Made by a program: the position numbers and the translations under genes
Assembly: GCA_016125225.1 (NCBI GenBank)
Contig: WGME01000036.1
Location: 1 to 51,514 of the forward strand
Reading direction: 5' to 3'
Length of the DNA: 51,514 nt
Source: a bacterium
GTDB lineage: Bacteria; Planctomycetota; Planctomycetia; Planctomycetales; Planctomycetaceae
Notes under the pieces: generated by a model
Told to the model about the DNA's origin: nothing
Databases searched by the model: none
The model's input: only the letters and a program-made list of their open reading frames with translations
Shown: piece by piece, positions 28,162-36,718 of the stretch
Layout of the letters: the number at the start of each line of letters is the position of its first letter
Numbering within the stretch: the first letter of the stretch is position 1

Positions 28162-29640
28162 TCAAGCCGGCGTGGGAACAGAGGGATTGACGGTGGGTAA
28201 CCGCAAGACAATTTCGGTCCCGGCCAATAGCGGTCCAAGTTCAATCTCTCCGTGATGAGCTTCCATGATGCGGCGGGCGATCGGCATCCCCAGGCCGGTG
28301 CCTCGCGCTTTCGTCGTGAAAAACGGTTCGAACAAACGAGCCCGTTGTTCGGGGCTCATGCCGGAACCGTTGTCTCGCAAGGTGATCTGCAGGCCCGGCA
28401 GGTTTTGCCAGGAGATGGTTTCACTGGTGAGCGAGATCATGCCACCGGTGGCTGGCAGCGCCGCGATGGAGTTCTCAAAAATGTTCCGTAGGACCTGACA
28501 AAATCGATGACGATCGACATCGGCCACCGGAACCAGCGGGCAGTCATCTTGAAAGGTGATGGACTTGGTGCCCATTGACGGTGTCAGGTTCGCCCAGACT
28601 TGCCTCCAGAGTTCACGCAAGTTGGAAGACTGCAGTTCAAGCCGCAATGGAGCCGCGTATTCCCGAACCTCTTCGTAAAGCCGCTGCAATTCATCGACGG
28701 CACGTTGCGCGCGCTGGACAAGATCAAGTTCTTCCGGCTGCTGCTCAAGATCGACTTCGAGCATCTCCAGACAGGCTTGTGACCGTTGCAGGGCATTGCG
28801 GCTTTCGTGGGCGAGCGCGGTCATCATTTCGCCAATGGCCGCAAGCCGTTCGCTCTGCACCACCTGATCCTGCGCTCGAATTCGTTCGGTCACATCGTAC
28901 AGCAGCCAGACTTCATGCTGGTCGTCGCCATAGGCGGCTAGTTCAATCCATCGCCGTTGCTTATCTTTGCGGATGATTTCCAGGGTGCGGGTTTTCGGGA
29001 AGTGGAGGATGCGGTCGGCTTCGTACTGAGCCTGGACTTCTGCAGCCCGTTCACCGAAAAGCTGACCGAACCAGCTTTCCAAAGTGTGCAATTCCTGACG
29101 GGTATAGCCCGTGATCGCTTCGGTGGCTCGATTGGCGGCGATGACCGGGCCAGAGACATACACCGCCCCCGCAGGCAGATTGTCGATCATGAAACGCAAG
29201 CGGCGGTGCGATTCCTGCTGCCGTCGTTCGGCTTCCAGGCGACGGCGTTCGGTGATATCGACGATATGGACCATCACCTGCAGTTCATCGGGAAGTGGCA
29301 AGGGGTGCAGGCTGATGTCGCAGGGGAATTCGCTGCCATCCTTGCGCCGGGCCGTCAAATCTCGATTGGAACCAATCGGGCGGACGGTCGGAGCCCGCAG
29401 GTAACCATCGCGTAAAGGAATGTGATGCGGCCGCACCGAATCGGGCACCAGCACTTCGATGAATTGCCCGACGAGTTCTTCACGCGAGTAGCCAAACCAG
29501 CTTTCAATGCGTTCGTTGATCAATAAAATACGGGCCTTGGCATCCACCAGAATGATCCCCGCCGGCGAGGCTTCCAGCAGCAGCCGGAAACGCTCGTCCC
29601 ATTGTGGCACAGGTTTCATCGCGGAGGGTGGTTGAGTCAT
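28162..29640 (-). CDS. Soluble PAS-PAS sensor histidine kinase
   Basis: A 492-aa kinase without membrane segments. PAS 1 (about 15-135) contains ESWFGYSREELVGQ, VPDSVRPHHIPLRDGYL and RRKDGSEFPCDISLHPL. PAS 2 covers about 140-260. The HisKA box is MMTALAHESRNALQRSQ. The ATPase has N box LRNIFENSIAALP, G1 RDNGSGMSPEQRARLFEPFF and G2 GTGLGMPIARRIM. It lies at the end of the cbb3 oxidase gene series and upstream of a lone receiver, so a redox or oxygen input is a reasonable inference. The His residues in PAS 1 do not prove heme binding, since this sequence type is widespread in non-heme PAS domains. Confidence 0.9.
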   Translation of the reverse strand: MTQPPSAMKPVPQWDERFRLLLEASPAGIILVDAKARILLINERIESWFGYSREELVGQFIEVLVPDSVRPHHIPLRDGYLRAPTVRPIGSNRDLTARRKDGSEFPCDISLHPLPLPDELQVMVHIVDITERRRLEAERRQQESHRRLRFMIDNLPAGAVYVSGPVIAANRATEAITGYTRQELHTLESWFGQLFGERAAEVQAQYEADRILHFPKTRTLEIIRKDKQRRWIELAAYGDDQHEVWLLYDVTERIRAQDQVVQSERLAAIGEMMTALAHESRNALQRSQACLEMLEVDLEQQPEELDLVQRAQRAVDELQRLYEEVREYAAPLRLELQSSNLRELWRQVWANLTPSMGTKSITFQDDCPLVPVADVDRHRFCQVLRNIFENSIAALPATGGMISLTSETISWQNLPGLQITLRDNGSGMSPEQRARLFEPFFTTKARGTGLGMPIARRIMEAHHGEIELGPLLAGTEIVLRLPTVNPSVPTPA

Positions 29641-29680
29641 CGTATGCGGACCGTCTCACGGAAGCGGATATTCCCTAAGG

Positions 29681-30169
29681 TTACTGGGCCAGTACCAGGG
29701 AAACTTTGGCCGCCAGAATGGCCGCTCCCAGACCGTGCAGCAGCAAGATCAGAAAGCCGACGCCGATGAGCGTTTGCGTGCCGTCGTCTTTCCCGGCTTT
29801 GCGTCCCAGCAGGCGCGTGGAGATTGTCCCACAAATCCACGACCAATGCAGCATCACGTGCAGCGTCGCGGCCACGCCGAAAACACAGAAGACGGCGAAC
29901 AGTGTGTCGAGCCAGTCCGCCGCCGTGCCCCCCCAGATCGTGCTATGCAGATCGTTCCGAGGAAAGACGAGAGCCACGATGGTCAAGCACCAGGCTTGAA
30001 TCAGAAGCAGGATCAACAGGCCGACATCCAGCCAGAAATTGATCAGGGTTTTGTGTTTCGACCAGAACGAGTAACGGCTGGCTGTTCCAGCCGGAGTTGA
30101 AACGGCGGTCGCTTCGACAGGCTGGTTGGCCTTCGACTCATGAAGGCTATTGGATGTGGAATTTCCCAT
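29681..30169 (-). CDS. Four-helix membrane protein (DUF4405/cytochrome b561-like) in cbb3 cluster
   Basis: A 162-aa protein starting at ATG 30169 (MGNSTSNSLHESKANQ). After a polar N-terminus of about 35 residues come hydrophobic segments: FWLDVGLLILLLIQAWCLTI, a TM around LDTLFAVFCVFGVAATLHVML ending in HWSWI, and LIGVGFLILLLHGLGAAILA. The paired His residues (HVMLHW) resemble DUF4405 or b561-type membrane proteins, which may bind heme. Identification is tentative. The open frame continues upstream into the SafE-type gene, but that part is out of register with it. It lies 8 bases after the stop of the SafE-type gene. Confidence 0.6.
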   Translation of the reverse strand: MGNSTSNSLHESKANQPVEATAVSTPAGTASRYSFWSKHKTLINFWLDVGLLILLLIQAWCLTIVALVFPRNDLHSTIWGGTAADWLDTLFAVFCVFGVAATLHVMLHWSWICGTISTRLLGRKAGKDDGTQTLIGVGFLILLLHGLGAAILAAKVSLVLAQ

Positions 30170-30177
30170 GTCGACAC

Positions 30178-30939
30178 CTATGGCCGAGTGGCGATCGCCG
30201 GACGCAGAACCGCGTCGTGATCGGCAGATTGTGATGTGGAACAGAACGGGCAGCGCTCGGCTGGGGGAGCGGATGATGGTTTTATGAACGCGACTCCGCG
30301 TCCGACGGTCAGGCACCCGGTGAGGACCACAGACCAGGCAGCGGCTTTCCATAAACGCTGTCGCATGGTCAGTGACAGCAGCGAGCCTCCCACTCCTGTC
30401 AAAACCATTAATGGAACGGTGCCCGCCCCAAAGGCCAGCATGGTCAACAGGCCGTGCAGCATGTCTCCCGAACTCGCGGCCAGCGAAACAAAGGCGTAAA
30501 CCAGTCCGCAAGGCAACCACCCGGTGAAGACCCCCGCGGCAAAGGCGTGTCGCAAAGCGGGGTATTTCAGCAGCGTGGCAAAGAGCGAACCGAACAGGCA
30601 GCCGGTATTGGCCGTGGCGGATGAGCGATGACGGAACCAGCCCGCCGCATGCAATCCTTGCCAGATCAGGAAGACTCCGGCCAGCAGGCACAACAGTGCT
30701 GGCACATTGATCATCGCCGGGACACGTTTGGCCAGTGAATGGCCAGCGAAACCAGCCATCGCTCCCAATGTGGCATAACTCGCCAGACGACCGGCGCTGT
30801 AGGCGAGTTGCCCGCGCAGGTTCTGCCAGAACGAGGGCCGCCCCATTCCCAGCATCAGGGCAAAGCCACCGCACATTCCCAGGCAGTGCGATGACCCCAG
30901 CAGACCACCCAACGCGATCAGTCCATAGGACCAATTCAT
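30178..30939 (-). CDS. Sulfite exporter TauE/SafE family protein of the cbb3 assembly cluster
   Basis: A 253-aa integral membrane protein starting at ATG 30939 (MNWSYGLIALGGLLGSSHCL). It carries the diagnostic HCLGMCGGFALMLG motif, six to seven hydrophobic segments and a second helix bundle starting FAAGVFTGWLPCGLVY. The short C-terminal tail has CPFC, a possible metal ligand. In many bacteria this family sits next to ccoI and ccoS and is thought to help copper delivery or maturation of cbb3 oxidase; its name as a sulfite exporter is historical. The start overlaps the ccoI stop by ATGA, showing translational coupling. Confidence 0.85.
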   Translation of the reverse strand: MNWSYGLIALGGLLGSSHCLGMCGGFALMLGMGRPSFWQNLRGQLAYSAGRLASYATLGAMAGFAGHSLAKRVPAMINVPALLCLLAGVFLIWQGLHAAGWFRHRSSATANTGCLFGSLFATLLKYPALRHAFAAGVFTGWLPCGLVYAFVSLAASSGDMLHGLLTMLAFGAGTVPLMVLTGVGGSLLSLTMRQRLWKAAAWSVVLTGCLTVGRGVAFIKPSSAPPAERCPFCSTSQSADHDAVLRPAIATRP

Positions 30940-33095
30940 GGTGTGGCCTCCATCGTCACCGCAGGCCATGTGGACTCCGCGGGAGTGGCTTGAGCGAGAG
31001 GCTCGGAAACGTGACTGGTCGCCGGTTTCAATCGCAATGAATTTCCAAGCACCATCAGGCTGCTGACCACCATCAGGATCGCCGCGATCGCCGGATGTAA
31101 CATCCCGCTGGCTGCCAGGATCACGCCCAGGCTGTTGTAGCCAAACGACCAGGCCAGGTTCTGGCGGATGATCTGGACGGTCGTGCGGGCATGGCCGATC
31201 GACCAAGGGACCAATCGCAGATCATTCGGCAGCAAGCAAAGATCGGCCGAATCCCGTGTGACATCGGCCCCGCATCCCAGTGCGATGCCGATATCGGCCG
31301 CCGCCAGCGCGGGAGCATCATTCAGCCCATCACCCACCATCGCCACACTGCCGCACTTCACGTGAGCCTCGCGGATCGCCTGCAGCTTTTCTTCCGGGAG
31401 CAATTCGGCTTCGACGGGGATGCCCAACTGCTGTTGCCAGTAGGCTCCGCGCTCGCGGCGATCTCCCGTCAACACGGCAAGATCAAGGCCGAGTGACCGG
31501 CACTCTTCCATGGCAGTGCGAGTCTCTGGCCGCAAGACTTCATCTAGAAGAAACACTCCGCGAATCTTCTGGCCCCAACCGACACAGACGTTGGCGGTTT
31601 CGAGTTGACCGGAATCAGACAACAAAGCAGAGAACCTCGGCCCCGCCTGCAGTCCCCGTTCCTGCATGAAGGTGCAGGAGCCCAGCGCAACTTCGCCCAG
31701 TGCAGGCACCGTGAGACATAAGCCCCGGCCTGCGACGGTTTCGACTTCGGCTGTTGTGGTCTCTGCCGGTGTCAGTTCGAGGTGACGTCGGATGGCTTCG
31801 GAGTAGATGTGTGTGGAACCGCCGACCAGTGCGCTCGCCAGTTCCATGACCAGTGGTGCTTCCTCGGCCGTTTCACAGATCAGTGTCCGAACACTCGGAG
31901 TTCCGGTGGTGAGAGTTCCGGTCTTGTCCCAACGGATCGCGCGAACTTTTGCCAGCCGTTCCAGAGCCGCTCCGCTGCGGAAGAGGACACCTCGTTGAGC
32001 GGCATGAGCCAGCGAGGCCCAGATAGCGACGGGGGTGGCCAATGCCAGGGCACAGGGGCAGGCAATCAACACGACCGAGAGGGCTGTCATCAGGCCGGTA
32101 TCCCACCCGGTCACACTACCGTGATACAGACCGGTCGCCAGAGACACCACGGCAATGATGGGAAAGAACCGGGCCGACCATTGATCGGCGAGCAACTGGA
32201 ACTCTCCCTTCTGCAGTCGCGCTGTTCGCACCGATTCGATCAATCGACCCAAGGCCCCCGCCGTCGCCGGTGCCTGCACATCGATCAGCAGATCGCCATC
32301 GAGGTTCAAACTGCCGCCGAGCACCTGGCCGCCGACTGCTTTCTCGACGGGTTGGCTTTCTCCGGTGAAGAAGTGTTCGTCGACCACAGCCCGACCACGG
32401 ATGATCTCGCCATCGACGGGAATCCGCTCACCGGGCAGGACGCGAACCTGCTGACCGATGGCCACCTCATCGCGGGGCAACATATATGTGAAGCCGTCTT
32501 TGCACACGCAACGAATCGTCGCGGGAATCAGTTGTTCGAGTTCGTCGAGCGCGGACGAGGCTTGCAGTCGACCGGTTGCTTCCAGCCACCGTCCCAGCGT
32601 CACCAGTACAAGAATCACGCAACTGACTTCGAAGTACACATGACTCTGGGCTCGCACGGTCGCCACCACCGACACGATAAAGGCGGCAATGACTCCGGTC
32701 AGTAGCAGTAGATCGGTAGAAAGTTGACCGCGCCGTAACTGCTCGACCGCATTGATCGCAAGGGCTTGACCTAAAAGCAGGACGACCGGGGCGGAAAAGA
32801 GCAACCCGCCATAACGCAGAAAGTCGGCCAGGCCCGCTTCAAAGGGTGTCTGAGCCTGGTCGGCGTAGCTCCATAACGCCATGGTCATCATCACGACGTT
32901 CATCGTGCAGAAGACCGAAAGGCCCAGCGTGGTGGCCATCCACCGGGCTTCCCCCTGCTCTCCTGTGGCCCCCGTCATCTGGGCTGCGAAGCGGCAACCG
33001 AAGCAGCAATACGCAGGGCCATCATCGCTCGCCGTGCCGACAACCGGCAGGCTGCAATAGTGGCACAACTGCGAATCGTGATCGGGCGACTTCAT
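30936..33095 (-). CDS. ccoI: Copper-translocating P1B-type ATPase, CcoI type
   Basis: A 719-aa pump from ATG 33095 (MKSPDHDSQLCHYCSLPVVG). The N-terminus has no HMA domain; it carries the Cys-rich binding domain CHYC...CCFGC known from cbb3-associated ATPases (PF12156 type). The helix motif is CPCALALATPVAIW (CPC copper site). The actuator domain has FFTGESQPVEK, the phosphorylation site is DKTGTLTTGTP and the hinge is GDGLNDAPALAAADIG. Known role of the family: export of Cu(I) to the periplasm for the CuB centre of cbb3 oxidase. The frame is open for 28 codons further upstream, overlapping the small gene before it. The start chosen overlaps that gene's stop (ATGA). Confidence 0.93.
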   Translation of the reverse strand: MKSPDHDSQLCHYCSLPVVGTASDDGPAYCCFGCRFAAQMTGATGEQGEARWMATTLGLSVFCTMNVVMMTMALWSYADQAQTPFEAGLADFLRYGGLLFSAPVVLLLGQALAINAVEQLRRGQLSTDLLLLTGVIAAFIVSVVATVRAQSHVYFEVSCVILVLVTLGRWLEATGRLQASSALDELEQLIPATIRCVCKDGFTYMLPRDEVAIGQQVRVLPGERIPVDGEIIRGRAVVDEHFFTGESQPVEKAVGGQVLGGSLNLDGDLLIDVQAPATAGALGRLIESVRTARLQKGEFQLLADQWSARFFPIIAVVSLATGLYHGSVTGWDTGLMTALSVVLIACPCALALATPVAIWASLAHAAQRGVLFRSGAALERLAKVRAIRWDKTGTLTTGTPSVRTLICETAEEAPLVMELASALVGGSTHIYSEAIRRHLELTPAETTTAEVETVAGRGLCLTVPALGEVALGSCTFMQERGLQAGPRFSALLSDSGQLETANVCVGWGQKIRGVFLLDEVLRPETRTAMEECRSLGLDLAVLTGDRRERGAYWQQQLGIPVEAELLPEEKLQAIREAHVKCGSVAMVGDGLNDAPALAAADIGIALGCGADVTRDSADLCLLPNDLRLVPWSIGHARTTVQIIRQNLAWSFGYNSLGVILAASGMLHPAIAAILMVVSSLMVLGNSLRLKPATSHVSEPLAQATPAESTWPAVTMEATP

Positions 33096-33268
33096 GGAGG
33101 CGTCAGCAGTTCCGATTGAATGGCCGGTAAAAAGTTGCGGATGACATAGGCTGCCGCAAAGATCCAGAACACCACCCACATCAGACGGACATACCAGGGA
33201 ATCACGCTGCTGAAGTAAGTGTGGTACTGCAGATCGTTTTCGGGTGCGCCAGAGTTAGGGCTGGTCAT
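33092..33268 (-). CDS. 58-aa single-helix membrane protein, possible stand-alone CcoP N-terminal (FixP_N-like) anchor
   Basis: A short frame from ATG 33268 reads MTSPNSGAPENDLQYHTYF, then a helix with VIPWYVRLMWVVFWIFAAAY, and ends in SELLTPP. Its stop overlaps the ccoI ATG (ATGA), so it is surely translated with ccoI. The W-rich helix preceded by a short polar arm resembles the membrane anchor of CcoP/FixP or a CcoQ-type peptide. The cytochrome c of this cluster lacks such an anchor. The peptide may therefore be the separated anchor subunit; this is inference from position and shape. It is below the size limit of most gene-finding. Confidence 0.65.
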   Translation of the reverse strand: MTSPNSGAPENDLQYHTYFSSVIPWYVRLMWVVFWIFAAAYVIRNFLPAIQSELLTPP

Positions 33269-33320
33269 GGTCGAGTCTTTGCAAAAGCCGGATCAGTCGA
33301 ACACAGATACGTCGAACGCA

Positions 33321-33617
33321 TCATCGCAACGGCGTGGCAGAACGCCGGTCAAGTTCCTGTTCGTTCTCGAACATCACGCGGCTGGGTTCATCGAGGTTGT
33401 GAAACGCCCCTTGTGTGGCGGTCCATAACAGCAGGCAGACAAATCCCGCTGTGGCGAACAGGTAATTCACGATGGGGGTCGCGGCGAAGGCCCCCTCTTC
33501 ATCTCCCTGAATCACGAGAATCAGGTCGAGAAACTTGTTGGCGAAACCCAGAACCGTGGGAATCAGCACAATTGCCGAGAAGAGCCAGAACCACCAGTTA
33601 TGACGGTGCGATTTCAT
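33321..33617 (-). CDS. CcoS-like cbb3 oxidase assembly protein with extra N-terminal helix
   Basis: A 98-aa protein from ATG 33617 (MKSHRHNWWFWLFSAIVLIP). It has two membrane helices: about 9-28 and about 53-72 (VNYLFATAGFVCLLLWTA). Right after helix two comes TQGAFHNLDEPSRVMFENE, matching the signature following the single helix of CcoS/FixS (SGQFDDLDTPAHRILF type). Canonical CcoS is 45-70 aa with one helix; here an extra helix and a loop precede it. Known CcoS is needed for cofactor insertion into the oxidase. The place between ccoO and ccoI agrees. The N-terminal extension is unusual. Confidence 0.65.
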   Translation of the reverse strand: MKSHRHNWWFWLFSAIVLIPTVLGFANKFLDLILVIQGDEEGAFAATPIVNYLFATAGFVCLLLWTATQGAFHNLDEPSRVMFENEQELDRRSATPLR

Positions 33618-33667
33618 GAGAACCTGCCTGTACGTCAAGTGCGATCAGAGCGACAAGAACAAATCGA

Positions 33668-34357
33668 CTACTCTTCGGTTGCCGCGATGGTTTTGATCGG
33701 CGTCGGTTGGAAGTCTTCGTAGTACGGATAGCTTTCGAGCCAAGAACCCAGCCATTGCACATAAGTCATCAAGGCCAGGCCGCGAGCGTTTGGCTTGTCG
33801 GGAGCACCGTCGAACAACCACGGGTACTTCGGCATGGGCGATTTCGGCGACAGCATGTCGGGTTGATAGAAATGGACCGCATGCCAATCGTTGGAGCGTC
33901 GGCCCCCTTCCCGGCTGAGATCGGGGCCCACCCGTCGTGTCCCGAACATCACCGGCCGTTGCAGACGGTTCTGGTATTCCCACGACTTGGAGACCGGTCC
34001 CCAGCGGCGATCTTCATTTGAGACCGGCCGCACGAACTGGCTGTGGCAGTGCCAGCAGCCTTCGCCGATGTAAACCTTGCGGCCCAGTTCCAAGGCCTCG
34101 GCACACTTCGCGTTGTACCATTCGGCTGCCTGTTCAGGATCGCTGGGCGGTTCCCCATAAGCGGCGGTGAATGAATCGGGATAACGCTGGGCCAGGTCTT
34201 CGAACTGATACCGCACGTTTCCGTTGACCACTTCCAACACCGTTTTTTCGGGCAGATGCCGGTACATCAGAATGGGAATCACCGCGTTCGACAGAAACGC
34301 AAAGGCGAAGAACCCAACGCCGGCGATCAGCAATATGCCGGACTTCTTTTCGAACAT
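33668..34357 (-). CDS. ccoO: cbb3-type cytochrome c oxidase subunit II (monoheme cytochrome c)
   Basis: A 229-aa subunit from ATG 34357 (MFEKKSGILLIAGVGFFAFA). One N-terminal membrane anchor (about 8-30) is followed by a periplasmic cytochrome domain: the heme-binding CWHCH near residue 101 in YIGEGCWHCHSQFVRPV, then GTRRVGPDLSREGGR and the axial-Met region SPMPKYPWLFD. These are the classic CcoO signatures. It passes electrons to the heme b/CuB site of CcoN. It is 159 bases downstream of ccoN in the same direction. Confidence 0.95.
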   Translation of the reverse strand: MFEKKSGILLIAGVGFFAFAFLSNAVIPILMYRHLPEKTVLEVVNGNVRYQFEDLAQRYPDSFTAAYGEPPSDPEQAAEWYNAKCAEALELGRKVYIGEGCWHCHSQFVRPVSNEDRRWGPVSKSWEYQNRLQRPVMFGTRRVGPDLSREGGRRSNDWHAVHFYQPDMLSPKSPMPKYPWLFDGAPDKPNARGLALMTYVQWLGSWLESYPYYEDFQPTPIKTIAATEE

Positions 34358-34516
34358 AGTGACTCACTCCACAGGAACTCAGAGCCAGCGTGGTTGCCGC
34401 CACTGAGGGATGAAACATGTTCTGTATTCAGTGCTGAGTGATCAGCGACCCTTCGTGCCATCAGGAAGGCATGGCCTTGGTCACTCAGCTCTTGGCTCTC
34501 AACACTTCGTTCACTT

Positions 34517-35917
34517 CTAAGCGGCTGCGACGGCCAGCGTTCGTGATTTCCGCCAGGTCATGTAGAAGTTCACCATGAACAGCACCTGAGCAAAGAACAT
34601 CACCAGACCGGCGACGATACGGACCGACCAGAACGGGATCGAAACATTTACCGACGATTCCCACGGTTGCAACGCAGCCCACGACCAACCCTGGAACAAA
34701 CCACCGAGAATCAGGTCACCCGCCATCACCATCAAACCACCAGCCGAAGCCCAGTAGTGCACTTCACACCAGTCGGGCCGATACCAGTCGGTTTTCAGGA
34801 TGCGGGGGATGAGATAGGTCATCGCTCCCAGTTGCCACATGCTGAAGACACCGAACATCACCATGTGAGCATGGCCCACCACCCAGTCGGTAAAGTGGAT
34901 CAACGCCTGGAAGGTCAGTGTGGTTTGCAGGGCACATTGCAGGCAGGTCAGGAAGTAGAACGCGATGCCGGTGTAGAAGTATCGTAACGGCAGATTCCGC
35001 AGCACAGCCCCGCCGGTGCCCCACAGCGTTCCCACAAAGTTGATGATGACCGTAACCACCACCATTTCGAGGGCAATTGTCGACAGCACCGCCCCATATT
35101 GCAGGAACATGGGAATTGGCGTGTACAGGAAGTGATGGATGCCCTGCAGCGGATAGAAGAAGGCCAGACCCCAGAAGCCGACAAGCGAGAGCCCGTGGCT
35201 CCACATCGGTCGCTTGAGCAGAATCGGCACGAAATAGTACATCATGCCCCAGCCCAAGGGGGTGACGAACAACCCCACAAGATCGTGAATGAACAACCCG
35301 CCCACGGCACCGGCGCTTGATCCACACACGAAGTATTCCGGGACGAAGTTGCCCATCGCATAGGTCAGGAAAGTCCAGACCAGACCGGCGAGGTAATACC
35401 ACAAGGTGACGTACAACGGCCCCTTCACCTGAATGATTGGTGTGCCGAAGTTGATCGCGACGAGCAGCAGTCCCGCTTGAGCCAGCGGATCGATCCAGAC
35501 CGGCGTTTCGCCCCACTCCAACCCTTGGGCTTCCCCCATCAGCAGACCGACGGCCGTGGAGAGAACCACGAACTGCCAGGCACAGAAAATGAAATAAGAC
35601 AGCGAACGGCTCAGCACCGGCCGCAAGGTCAAGCGGGGCACAATCCAGTGCATCAAACCGAGAAAGGCATTCGCGATGAAGCCATAGGCGATGGCGTTCG
35701 TATGCACCATCCGCCATCGACCCGGTGAGAAGAGTTCGATGGTGGGGAGTGGGTTGTGCCGCAGCAACTGCAAGCCCATCAGAATACCGGCCAGCATCGC
35801 CACGAACATGAAGGTCAACGCGGCGACGAAGTACCATAAGACGAGGCGTTCCTCGACCAGGTCTTCATGCCGGGGCAAGTCGCTATCAGCCGCAATGGGA
35901 GTCTCTGTTGTCATCAT
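34517..35917 (-). CDS. ccoN: cbb3-type cytochrome c oxidase subunit I
   Basis: A 466-aa catalytic subunit with about twelve membrane helices. The low-spin heme and CuB ligands are recognisable: VHTNAIAYGFIANAFLGLMHW, LFIHDLVGLFVTPLGWGMMYY, GIHHFLYTPIPMF and DWVVGHAHMVMFGVF with the paired heme His (HAH). It reduces oxygen to water with high affinity and contributes to proton pumping. The N-terminus MMTTETPIAADSDLPRHEDL is cytoplasmic; either of the first two Met codons may be used. The usual length is about 470-490 aa, so it is complete. ccoN follows the membrane-protein gene by 54 bases. Confidence 0.96.
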   Translation of the reverse strand: MMTTETPIAADSDLPRHEDLVEERLVLWYFVAALTFMFVAMLAGILMGLQLLRHNPLPTIELFSPGRWRMVHTNAIAYGFIANAFLGLMHWIVPRLTLRPVLSRSLSYFIFCAWQFVVLSTAVGLLMGEAQGLEWGETPVWIDPLAQAGLLLVAINFGTPIIQVKGPLYVTLWYYLAGLVWTFLTYAMGNFVPEYFVCGSSAGAVGGLFIHDLVGLFVTPLGWGMMYYFVPILLKRPMWSHGLSLVGFWGLAFFYPLQGIHHFLYTPIPMFLQYGAVLSTIALEMVVVTVIINFVGTLWGTGGAVLRNLPLRYFYTGIAFYFLTCLQCALQTTLTFQALIHFTDWVVGHAHMVMFGVFSMWQLGAMTYLIPRILKTDWYRPDWCEVHYWASAGGLMVMAGDLILGGLFQGWSWAALQPWESSVNVSIPFWSVRIVAGLVMFFAQVLFMVNFYMTWRKSRTLAVAAA

Positions 35918-35971
35918 TCCCTGGAATCCGTGGTAACCAGAACCGTGCGAAATCGAGCGTTGTCGACTCTC

Positions 35972-36631
35972 TCAGTGCGACGGTGTGGAAGTCGGTTGTT
36001 GATAGACCTGAAAACGTCCTAACGGATACGTCAACGCGAGCGTCCAGCCAAAGACCAGATGGGTCACGGCGGCCACCCAGGTCGGGAGGATCGCCGGATC
36101 TGTGATCCAGTTCCCTCCGATCAAAGCGGGTTGCAGCCACGACAGCACGCCATAGAAATTGATCACCCACAACACCAGCGACAGCACGGTGGCGACACCG
36201 AGCCGGTAGCCCAGCGACTTTCCATCCGTAAACCGCGCGAGAATGACATAGAACGGAACGCCGAGGACCATGCCCGTGGCGAGATACAGGCAACAGCCAA
36301 TCGCCAGCATCACCCCGTCACCGATGGCATAGACGTCGGTCTGTTCGGCCGCGATCCGCAACGCCTGTTCGCCAAGCGGAAACGTGAGATAGACCCGAAT
36401 CAGTTCAAGCGGACTTTTTCCCGCGATCGGGGCACCGATCACGTTGACCATCAAGCTGGCCATGGCACCGAAGATCCCGAGCAGGAAACCGGTGGTGGCA
36501 TAGTATTCCCAGTAGAAGCCTTTCGGTGGCCACTGCTGGGGTGTGGTCTTGGCAGCGAGTTCTTCCTCCAGACGCTCAATGCGATCACGGAGTTCTGCCA
36601 GTTCGTTTTGTTTGCGATCGTCGAGCATCAT
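35972..36631 (-). CDS. Membrane protein of the cbb3 operon, unknown function
   Basis: A 219-aa protein from the paired ATG codons at 36631/36628 (MMLDDRKQNELAELRDRIER); a TTG at 36661 would add ten residues. An N-terminal coiled-coil-like stretch (LAELRDRIERLEEELAAK) is followed by about five hydrophobic segments: GFLLGIFGAMASLMVNVIGA, GVMLAIGCCLYLATGMVLGV, YRLGVATVLSLVLWVINFYG and WVAAVTHLVFGWTLALTYPL. No heme motif is seen, though His residues lie in the last helix. It lies between the diheme cytochrome and ccoN and is presumably an accessory or structural oxidase component. I know similar genes in this place in planctomycetes, but no function. Confidence 0.8.
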   Translation of the reverse strand: MMLDDRKQNELAELRDRIERLEEELAAKTTPQQWPPKGFYWEYYATTGFLLGIFGAMASLMVNVIGAPIAGKSPLELIRVYLTFPLGEQALRIAAEQTDVYAIGDGVMLAIGCCLYLATGMVLGVPFYVILARFTDGKSLGYRLGVATVLSLVLWVINFYGVLSWLQPALIGGNWITDPAILPTWVAAVTHLVFGWTLALTYPLGRFQVYQQPTSTPSH

Positions 36632-36718
36632 CGCCGGGGTTTCCGCAAAGGCCGCGAACAATATTTCTGAAGCCTGTCCACCAGACAGACCGGGTGCGTT
36701 GATGGGCAGTCACGAGAG

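Noticed and set aside
28950-29640. FixL-type heme-binding PAS domain in the operon kinase
   Set aside because: The HH..LRDGYL stretch is similar, but this PAS type is common in non-heme kinases; no specific heme signature can be claimed.
29681-30934. 417-codon frame extending the small membrane protein upstream through the SafE-type gene
   Set aside because: The upstream part is the SafE-type gene read in the wrong frame; the real start is ATG 30169.
34764-35837. 357-codon open frame on the minus strand
   Set aside because: It overlaps ccoN in another frame, has no hydrophobic pattern or motif, and is a shadow of the high-GC gene.
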